Shown here: positions 28,633 through 36,387 of the stretch, piece after piece | How positions within the stretch are numbered: the stretch's first letter is position 1 | How the letters are laid out: every line of letters begins with the position of its first letter | NCBI GenBank assembly: GCA_003427395.1 | Contig: BFEA01000079.1 | Span: 2,750,553-2,786,939 of the forward strand | DNA from: Chara braunii | Lineage: Eukaryota > Streptophyta > Charophyceae > Charales > Characeae | DNA: 36,387 nucleotides | Direction: 5' to 3' | Notes under the pieces: model-generated | Told to the model about the DNA's origin: nothing | Database searches by the model: none | The model's input: only the letters and a program-made list of their open reading frames with translations | Position numbers and translations under genes: made by a program

Positions 28633-31600
28633 TTCTCTTTATATATCTCTCCCTCTCTATCTCCTTCTTACCTTCAAATACTATCTCCCCCTCCGCTTCC
28701 AAATTCCAAGGTCAACCCTTACCCTCTCTCCCCCTTTTCTTCTCGGCATGCAACTAACCCTTCCCTTGCTCACTTGGTACATTTCCAGGGAACGAACGGT
28801 GAAAGAAATCTGATCCCACTTGGTGGAGAAAGAGGGCAAGGGGAGGGTTGCCGGTCCCTTGTGCCACCAAGGAGGAAAAGAAAAACACTTGAGGATCTGA
28901 GAGGGTTGTGAGCGCAAAACACTTGGGAAACTGGGAGTGGACTAGTCCAAAGAGGATTAAGAAAGAGTTGTTAATTGAAAGCAAGGTCGGTTGACTCAAC
29001 CAGAACCTCGACTGCATGGCTAAGAGACGAGGATGACTTGCAGGATAGAAAGGAATAGGAAGGGAAAGAACCTAAGGACACAAAAACTTGGCATGTGGGA
29101 GGGGCTATGTGTTGACCCCAAATGGGGCGGTATGTGCTTTGCATTGTGATTGAGTGTGCATGTGAGTAGCATTGAGATGTCTTGAGTTGGACTGAGTCCG
29201 GAAAGTGCCGGCAAGGAAAAGAAAAATGGATGGACAAGGGCTAAGCGGCCGTTGACTCAAACCCTATCTATGAATGAGACTTTTGTGCATGTCACCTTAA
29301 GTACGAATAGGAAAGGAAAGACAATGTTAAGCATGGTTGAAGTATGGTCTTGTCCCTTCGCATGCGGGTGGGGGCCTCGAAAAGACTAAGGGGTACTTTG
29401 ATGTGTGATGAATGAAGGTACGAGGGTGTTGGTGCGTAAGTTGGCAAAGGGGAAGGACAACGTCTCCGCACCCCAATGAAGTCATATGACCATTGTGTTA
29501 GAAAATGAATGCGTGGCCTAAAGATGACGCTTAGCCTGCGCATAAAGGAAGAAAAATCTCAAGGGACTCCCTGGACTGCCTGCGTATTGGAACGAGCAAT
29601 TGTCTGACAACATAAGCAAAGTATCAAGAAAAGGACGCCTGCTATTGAACAACGAAAATTGTCTCCTTGCGAGAAAGTTGAGCTACATCCCCAATGTCAA
29701 AACTCTCTTGCTCGATGGCCCACCCTCATCCATCTCAAAGCACTAGGTGGGGGTGACCCTGTGACGAATGGCTCCGCGCCCTAAGCATGACTGTGCCAGT
29801 GGGCGGAGCCGAGCCAACTGGGACACGTAGGGGGTCGATTAAGGCCCGAAAGTCTAACAGGGTGAAGCCCTACAACGTGAAGCAAAGAGAAGAGCTCATT
29901 TGATTTTGACATCTAATGCGAATAAAAATTGTGGGGGCATGTGTATGTTTTCCGACGCCGGTCTGCATAATCGTCGTCTAAGTGTACTTGAGTTGTTGTT
30001 GCTCAGCGTTGCTGTGTTTTTTACAGTTCCATGTTGTGTTGTTGATGTGGTCATTGTGCTTGCTGCTGAGCGGCGCTACCTTGCTATGCATCATCACTGA
30101 TTTTGTTGTATTTTCACTGCGCATTGTTGTGCACACAACAAAAAGCATGATACATTTTTTTGAATTTCTGCAATTTTTTGGGGGACTTTCTTTCATTCAA
30201 GTCTTGTGCTACGGTGGAGCCTCTACCAGGCTGAAAAACATGACTGCAACCAATAATTTTCTCTTCGTAGATCATCTCCAGTATGACCTGCATAGCGTTT
30301 TGGACTATTTTGAAGATAAAGCGGCCTCTTACAATGTCGATCACTTTATCCGACACGAAGCGCCCTTGTTGAGTCAAAATCGTTGGGATCTGAATTTTCA
30401 ATATCGGACGTTGTCTGGTCTTCAATATTAATTTTGGTTTGACTTTATGAGATGGTGGTGTTGCCAAAGCCTATTCAGCCTCGGCCATTGATTAAGTCGT
30501 TGAAATTATTTTGCTACGGAACTGACGTCCGACTACCGACCGATGTGATGACAGGGGTGGACGGTGTGACCGGTCGAATAAGGCTAGAGAGACGGATACC
30601 CGTGGAAATATTGAGTTTAAATTTATTCTATTTTTGAATTGTGACGCGCGGCTTAGCTGCGGCGTGATTCTGTTCTGGAATTGTGACGCGCGGCTTAGCA
30701 GACGCCGGACCGACTGAAGGAAGTAACGTGAGACGAGCAGCAGGACGAGAGACATATGTGTTGGACTATGCGTAACTCACACAGTCGAGGGAAACATCAA
30801 CAGACCAGCAGGGGGGCTGGAGACTTACCTATTGCACGGTACACTGCACGCACAAACCGGAGGGAGTAGCGAGAGGGACAACAACAGTTGAAGACTTACC
30901 TGATTGGAAGGGGCGTTGCTCGTCCGATCGAAGAAAGCAGCGTGAGACCAATAGTGAGACTGGTTTATTGGTATCGAATCGTGTTATCGATACTAGAGAC
31001 TTTTGCTGTTATTGCCATCCTCAAATCGTTGTTGTTCACACATCTGATCCATGTGCTGCTGACGCTATGGTGCATTGCCGCTGCTGCCTGAGCGCTGCTA
31101 TTTTTCACGGTAAGTTGCTGGTGCTAGAAGTGGCTATTCTCGATAGCAAATAGGACTGTTGTTGAGCTGATAATAATTTCTGACAGCAGCGATTGTGGAA
31201 TCAAGGTGCAAATATTTTATGTTTGATAGATTGCACTTGCAGGGGTGAATTTGAGGTTGTTACTGATTGTGAACTGCTACGTTTAGCTGTTACGGCAGCT
31301 AAAACTGCAGACTGTTGATATTGTGCCGCTATATACCTGCTGCATCACACTACGGTGCTACTTTAGCTGCATTTCCAGCAGCCGCCGTCACTCCTTGTTA
31401 TTGTTGACTTTGGATTGTTGGCGCTGCTTGAAACTGGTACTGCTCAAGGAGTGGTGCAGTGGTGGCAAGTTGGGTTTCTTGGTCTGTTGTTGTTGATCTC
31501 CTCAGTAGTCTACTGCTGCAGCAACCTTGAAGTCGTAGTGCCACCTACGACCCTGTGGACTGCATTCCATTTAAACAAGGCTATTGTCTAAGGAATCTTT

Positions 31601-31689
31601 GGGTCGCAGCTACGATAGACAACAACAGACTGTTCGGATTTCTGTAAGTTGGAAATTGTTGTGGCGAATGTAATAAGTTTCTTTCAAAG
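28633..31689. other. Unassigned; scattered retroelement-like words
   Basis: No convincing gene. Observations: an 8-bp hairpin GGCTCCGC/GCGGAGCC near 29,770-29,810; a 149-codon plus-strand open frame (29,982-30,431), hydrophobic in its first half and without recognisable domain; two diverged copies of a GTTGTTGTT...GCTGCTGAGCGGCGCTA block near 30,000-30,090 and 31,025-31,110; and a homology of 30,400-30,530 with 16,835-16,960. This is probably the upstream part of the LTR that ends at 32,207. Confidence 0.4.
30636..30699 (+). repeat. 22-bp direct repeat
   Basis: The word AATTGTGACGCGCGGCTTAG and its flanking bases occur exactly at 30,636-30,657 and 30,678-30,699, 42 bp apart. Confidence 0.9.
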
Positions 31690-32207
31690 TTGCAACTGGT
31701 CGCCATTGAGGGGCCCTCAGGATTTGAAGGCACTAAGGCCCTTTCGTGTGAGTTGAGTTGGCGCCTTCTCGTATCTCGATCGTCTAACTTTCCTTCTTAT
31801 TTCCTTCTTCATCTAAGTCTAGTGCAGTGGACCTCTATCTGCCCTGGCGTACCGTCAGGGCCTATTCGGCTATTTACCAGTTCGGCCTGTGCGACTAGGA
31901 CGTGTACTGTTTCAGTCCAGTCCAGTCCAGTCCAATCAATCCGCTGGGGGTATACCCCAGCTGCAGTCTGTTTTTCATCATTCTTCATTTTTGCACATCT
32001 TGGAGTACGTGAGTGTTGAGTCTGCGTCAGAGTTGCGTTGTCCCTTCCAGCTCCATCTCCACCTCCTCCTTCGTCAATCCTTCTTCTCCATCCTGTCGGA
32101 CCGTCATCCCGACGGGTCCGGCACGCTGGTACAGCTCCATCTCCACCTCCTCCTTCGTCAACCCTTCTTCTCCATCCTGTCGGACCGCTATCCCGACGGG
32201 TCCGGCA
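31690..32207 (+). mobile_element. 3' end of an LTR of a second retrotransposon
   Basis: The sequence just before a tRNA-iMet primer site. It contains a block Y-like segment (31,705-31,830: GGGGCCCTCAGG...AAGGCCCT), a (CCAGT) tract at 31,917-31,938 and an 84-bp tandem duplication running to the LTR end. The LTR end is placed at the CA of GGCA (32,206-32,207). The LTR start was not found. Confidence 0.6.
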
Positions 32208-32216
32208 CGCTGGTAT
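32049..32216 (+). repeat. 84-bp tandem duplication across the LTR/primer-site junction
   Basis: Two nearly identical 84-bp units start at 32,049 and 32,133 (AGCTCCATCTCCACCTCCTC). Each ends with CCGGCACGCTGGTA, so the LTR end and the first bases of the primer site are duplicated. Only the second copy has the full primer site. Confidence 0.9.
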
Positions 32217-32222
32217 CAGAGC
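32211..32222 (+). promoter_or_regulatory. Primer-binding site, initiator tRNA-Met type
   Basis: TGGTATCAGAGC is the exact complement of the last 12 bases of plant initiator tRNA-Met, the commonest primer of plant LTR retrotransposons. It is three bases after the proposed LTR end. Confidence 0.85.
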
Positions 32223-32620
32223 AGGCGTTTCTCCCTGCTCCCCTCCCCCACCCACCCCCTCCATCACTTGCCACGTGGCTTGAGCAAAACGTTCGCCACT
32301 TCTACCCCCCGTAATGACATCGGTGCACATTTTGCTTCATAACTTTTGCATCTGGTGTTCGTTTATTATGATCTTTGGCTTTTTGGAAAGCTCTCGACGA
32401 GCTGTTTTACAATGAGCCATAAATTATGAAATTCGGTGTTGTCATTTTGGAGCTACGTTAATTTAAATATCGCGAATTTTTTTTTTCCAAGCTCCAAAAT
32501 TGCGCGCGCTCGTTTTTCAACGAGCGCTATCACTACAGGTCGCGGCTGATGCCGTGCCATATCTCGTTGGAAGCGCCTTTCGAAAAGCTTTCCAACGAGT
32601 CCTCTTTTGCTAAATTCCAC
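32223..32620 (+). other. Leader of the second retrotransposon with strong stem-loops
   Basis: Contains ATTTTGGAGC/GCTCCAAAAT (32,444-32,500), GCGCTCGTT/AACGAGCGC (32,506-32,527) and CTCGTTGGAA/TTCCAACGAG (32,563-32,599). No coding region was recognised. Confidence 0.6.
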
Positions 32621-32893
32621 CCAGCGGGTGAAAAGTTCTGAGCAAAAAAATCTTTCCCCTTCCCTTGCCCCTCTCCTCCTTTTCCCCGTGGCCATTTCCA
32701 AAAGTGCCACGTGACACTCTGTGAAAACCCCCCTGGCTAAGGGGCTGCTCTACAGCAATTTCTTTTTGTTTTTTTTTTTGGGGGGGGGACAATTTGCTCT
32801 AATCTATTCGTGGGGAGCAACACGTGCTAGAAACCAGATCCAGCGTCCCACATGAATTATTACACAACATATGAGGTGTCGGGGCCATTACCC

Positions 32894-33000
32894 GGCTTCG
32901 ACTAAGAATCTTTTTTTGATGAAGAACTAAAAAATTGAATACTATGGGCTTCGGCTAAGAATCGTTTTTTGATTGAAGAACTAAAAAATTGAATACTATG
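32894..33000 (+). repeat. 53-bp tandem duplication
   Basis: GGCTTCGRCTAAGAATC through AAAATTGAATACTATG occurs twice with a 53-bp offset. Confidence 0.9.
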
Positions 33001-33958
33001 CTATATCATCCATTCCAACTTCCTAAACATAGAGCAACTCCTAGCCCTCCCTATACCAGGACATTACACTAAAAAAATAGTACTGACCAGACTAACATCA
33101 TCCATAGCTGACCTCTTCTCACCACCAAGACTATCCCCAACCCCATAGGGTGTCAAGGCGGTCCCCCACAATTCGCCACTTGCTTACCTTCCTCCCTCGG
33201 CAAACCCCAGATCTCTCTACAAGGCCTCACACTCCTGCCGTTGCAGGTTACAGGGTAACACCCCAGCTCCGGCCAGCGCCGTTCTGGCATCGACAAACTG
33301 AGGGCACAGAACAGAGCAACGCTGCCGATGTCATTCCAGGTACAACCATCTCTGAAGTCGAATATCATAATAAAGAAAAAGATCGGATGCTGCTCTAGCT
33401 TTCAGAACCCCGGAAGGCTAAATACATCATAATTTGTCCAAGAAGCTTTTCAAAGTCACCATGCAGAAAAACTTCCCCCTGCCCGCAATCCCTGTTCCAT
33501 GCTGGCACCGCCGAGGAAAACCACCTCGGCCCTAACCTGGAACAGACCCCCTCCTTCCCCCCCATCCGCAAAGGCATCCAATTCCCTCCTAGAGGATACC
33601 TTCGCCCTCCCCTTGTCCCCATCTGCCCCCGCCGGGTTGAAGGCGACCAACTCTCCCACCCCGGCCCCATACAAGGACAAACCACAAATCTGCCCCACCC
33701 CCGACAGGGCAGCCACCTCCCACCTTGCAGCGCCACCCTTCCCCCAAAAATCCGAACCGTGACCACAAAAGCCCTATTCCGACTGAAGCACACCCATCAG
33801 ATGAAGCGGCCAATTAACCCGGAGAAAAATCTCCTGAGGACAGTGTATAGTTGAGTAAGATTTTTTGATGGAGATCCCAGGTTGGAAACACTCAAGAGAG
33901 TGAACATGAAAAAAGGAAAATCATCATGGAAGTGCCGTAAAAGAAAATACTAATTGTT
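33001..33958. other. Unassigned; proline- and serine-rich open frames only
   Basis: The longest frames (33,395-33,793 minus and 33,499-33,762 plus) overlap on opposite strands in a C-rich stretch and match no family I know. Compositional bias explains them. No gag or pol motif was seen although the region lies downstream of the second element's leader. Confidence 0.35.
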
Positions 33959-34400
33959 GAGGGAACAATACCCTAAGACAAAGGGTTATCAGGAGAGTAT
34001 CGGCGAGCGAACTCACCTGCAGATGATATCGGTAATGACCCCCTAGTGAGAGATTGGATTAATGATGATTTTTATAAGGATGATAGTAATGATGATGATA
34101 ATGATATCGATGATACTGCCATAGATGGTGGTAATAACGATGATGGTATTGATGACTTGTAATTGGATGAGTGACCGAGAACAGTACCCTAAGATTGAAG
34201 ATTTTAAGGATGATATTGGCGAGGAGGCTCGCCTGCAGATGATATAAGTGATATCCCACTAATGAGGATTGCAGTTAAGGGAAAATTTTTATGAGGATGA
34301 TGGTGATGAGAATGATAATGATGATGATGGTGATGCTACAGGTGGTGATAATGACGAGCAACACTGCGATGATGACTATGGTAATGACAAAGTCCACACA
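33959..34400 (+). repeat. 216-bp tandem duplication with degenerate (GAT)n
   Basis: ACARTACCCTAAGA, CCTGCAGATGATAT and TTTTTATRAGGATGAT each recur with a 216-bp offset (33,965/34,181; 34,015/34,231). Between them lie degenerate GATGAT/AATGAT tracts that continue to about 34,650. Confidence 0.75.
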
Positions 34401-35856
34401 AAGATGTGATGATGATTAGAATGACGAGTAATTACCAATACTTGGATGACAAGCACAGCTACAGCCTCCTAAAAATAACGACCTGTGCTTTGATAGTGAC
34501 CTAATGGTGATGAAAAACGACTAATTACACCCTTTCCTCAAGTGATGATAACAGATAATATCCTAATGATGACGACTAACGTCATGATGATGCTAGCAAA
34601 CCTTGATGATGATGATGACGAGCATCAGCTTGATAACGAACAGCGCCCCGAATAGCCTCGTTTTGATGGCGATAACTGTACCTTGACTGTACTGGATGAC
34701 ACGTCCAAGCTGTGCCCCTGAAGACAGACAACACCCTAATGTCGAACAGTACCCCTGATAGGAAGCAGTGGGGTGATATCGAATCGCGACCTGGTAGTGA
34801 TGGTGATGGCAAGGGTGATGGCGAGCAGTACCGCAACGGCAGGCCGTTACTGAAATCACTCACACAGAGTCACAAGGGCTAACTCCATTGTGCTCCACAG
34901 ACATTGACATAGCCAACGCCTCTCAGGCCAAATGCCACGTGCAGCAACGCAGCGGCAATGGAGTGAAACATGGAGCTCTCGGAAACTGAACGCCACCGGG
35001 AGTCGGACCATCTGCCACATCAGCTTGTGACATGGTGTGGTCAAGCGCCTCCAGTCTCCTGCGCGTGCGCTAAGCGCCAGGGCTTCAAAAAGAAAGGCCA
35101 CCATCGCTGCTGCGCGCCGTCTCCATGAGTACGTAGTGTCGGGCGAAGTGCAGCGCAGATCTAATCCATCTAATCAGATTGTCAAGCCTTGCTAGCAGCT
35201 TTTGCAACAATTGAAGACCCCCTTCTTTCAAGGGGTTGTTTTGATTGCTCTTGGCCACCCAAGAACTTGGTATCACCTCTCTTTCACTAACCCACTCTCC
35301 CACTCCCTCTGTCTCTCCCCTCTCATCATCTAATCATCTTTTCTAACTCTACCACTACTCCCTCATCCTACTTCACTTTTTCCCTTCTCCCCCCTACCCT
35401 CCCGTATGAGTGTGTGTACAAGCATAATGCTACCATAGCAACCCATGGTATGGGAATCCTTACCTCGTCTCATCCTCGATCATGATCCCACCATAGTGTG
35501 TACGCATCCACCACTCATGGATATACCATCACCTCCATTCCTGTAGCCAACAAGGGGAAGGAAAAGACAAGAAGGAGAAAGAAGAGGNAGGGAGCAATGA
35601 TGGTATGACCATCATACATTGGCATTGTGCCAATGGAGGAGGGGTGGCGCATCCCCTAAAGCGCTTTTCGCCGCTTGCGCNTGTCACGGCTCATCAGAGG
35701 GTGTTTAACCTCTGGCTCCCAATGGTAGGTGAGAGGGGGGCGATGGAGAGCATAGCATAAAGGGGAGATAGCATAGCTAGTACTCNCCATATGTGTGTTG
35801 CATTNAGCATCATTGATAGCTTCGTCCATGGTCGCCATAGAAGTGGCGCCTAGCCC
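34401..35856. other. Unassigned, GAT-rich then CT-rich
   Basis: Degenerate GAT triplets extend to about 34,650. No coding region supported beyond. CCATAGT/CCATAG words recur near 35,435-35,495. Confidence 0.35.
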
Positions 35857-36010
35857 GCTTGCGATCGCAGTGTCAAGTCNGTGCTTGTATCTGCCGATCN
35901 GTGTCTCACCAACTGCTCACAACAACACTTGGCAAGTAGTCTGTTTGCGATCGCAGTGTCAAGACAATGCTTGTTTCTGCCGATCAGTACCCCAGTGACT
36001 ACTCACAATA
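35857..36010 (+). repeat. 86-bp imperfect direct repeat
   Basis: TTGCGATCGCAGTGTCAAG and the following CTGCCGATC occur twice with an 86-bp offset (35,859 and 35,945). Confidence 0.85.
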
Positions 36011-36334
36011 TCAACCCATGTGGCGGGTTAGTTGTGGCAGTCTGTGAAGAGAGGAGAGAAAGGAGGGGGAGGAGAGAGAAAATGTGCCTTAAAGCTGCAT
36101 GCAGCTATGGAGGAAAGAATTGNCGGAGTTCGGCACCTCGAAGGCGTGGGAGTACAAGAGAGTGGAGGGGGAGCAAGGAGGCCAACCAACAGTGGGTGTT
36201 TCCTTGCAATCACTGCGGATAGCGAGGGACCCATTGGCAGGCGGAGGGTGTTAAATAGGCAGGGAAGTTCGTAAGAGGTTGGTTGGGTATGGGGAAGTAA
36301 TTGTGGGAGAGGAGGGTCATGGAAGGGTTTGTAG

Positions 36335-36364
<30 letters not shown>
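36335..36364 (+). repeat. (GT)n(GA)n microsatellite
   Basis: About ten GT units followed by five GA units near the end of the window. Confidence 0.95.
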
Positions 36365-36365
<1 letters not shown>

Positions 36366-36387
36366 ATTAGTGTGGGGGGTGTTTTGT

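Noticed and set aside
28528-28911. 127-codon ORF starting in the CT/CA microsatellite
   Set aside because: The first third is a dinucleotide repeat and the remainder has no recognisable domain.
29982-30431. 149-codon ORF with a hydrophobic N-terminal half, considered as a membrane protein gene
   Set aside because: No family resemblance, T-rich composition explains the hydrophobicity, and the surrounding sequence looks like LTR material.
32013-32342. Repeat-containing ORFs (81-173 codons) over the 84-bp duplication
   Set aside because: 84 is divisible by 3, so open frames persist on both strands; the position across an LTR end and primer site argues against a gene.
34059-34259. His/Tyr-rich minus-strand ORF
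   Set aside because: Translation of degenerate GAT/ATG triplets.

Overview
This window reads as repeat-rich nuclear DNA of a land plant; the species cannot be named from the sequence. Three signs point to plants. A primer-binding site at 5,004-5,021 (minus) matches the 3' end of plant tRNA-Asp at 16 of 18 positions. A second site at 32,211-32,222 (plus) matches plant initiator tRNA-Met. Several stretches derive from U6 snRNA with plant-type ends. I found no intact cellular gene. The only recognisable protein remnant is a decayed Ty3-type Gag on the minus strand.

Layout. 1-5,003: internal region of a minus-strand LTR retrotransposon, with Gag (1,827-2,780), an unrecognised ORF (3,202-3,738) and an untranslated leader. 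5,004-5,021: its primer-binding site. 5,024-12,659: its 5' LTR, unusually long at about 7.6 kb, bounded by TGTCG...CGACA. 12,660-14,530: unassigned flank. About 14,530-15,234: a broken LTR head of the same family, minus strand. 15,876-19,127: a dense run of unrelated perfect stem-loops, with a tRNA-like and U6-derived composite inside it. 19,228-19,688: the tail of an older LTR of the family, plus strand. 19,689-24,851: a second, 5.2-kb LTR in plus orientation, apparently inserted into that older tail, which resumes at about 24,915-24,963. 25,313-25,565: a polypyrimidine tract. 25,815-27,460: a 91-bp tandem array with a three-unit higher-order repeat. 27,461-31,690: mostly unassigned, with microsatellites. 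31,690-32,222: the end of a different LTR followed by an initiator tRNA-Met primer site. 32,223-36,387: its leader and further repeat-rich, non-coding sequence.

The LTR family is modular. In transcription order it holds a TGTCGG head with an 8-bp hairpin, a conserved block A, one or two U6-derived segments, a roughly 178-bp tandem array, a conserved block Y, an array of short hairpins with a constant loop and changing stems, a GGCAGC-motif tandem array (left copy and older right copy), and a conserved block X ending in CGACA. Block Y also occurs in the LTR that uses a different primer tRNA, so modules appear to move between families.

The candidates for something undescribed are the U6 segments inside LTRs, the hairpin arrays whose stems change in a compensated way, and the 3.2-kb hairpin train. 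Homology was judged by eye, and no alignment or folding program was run.
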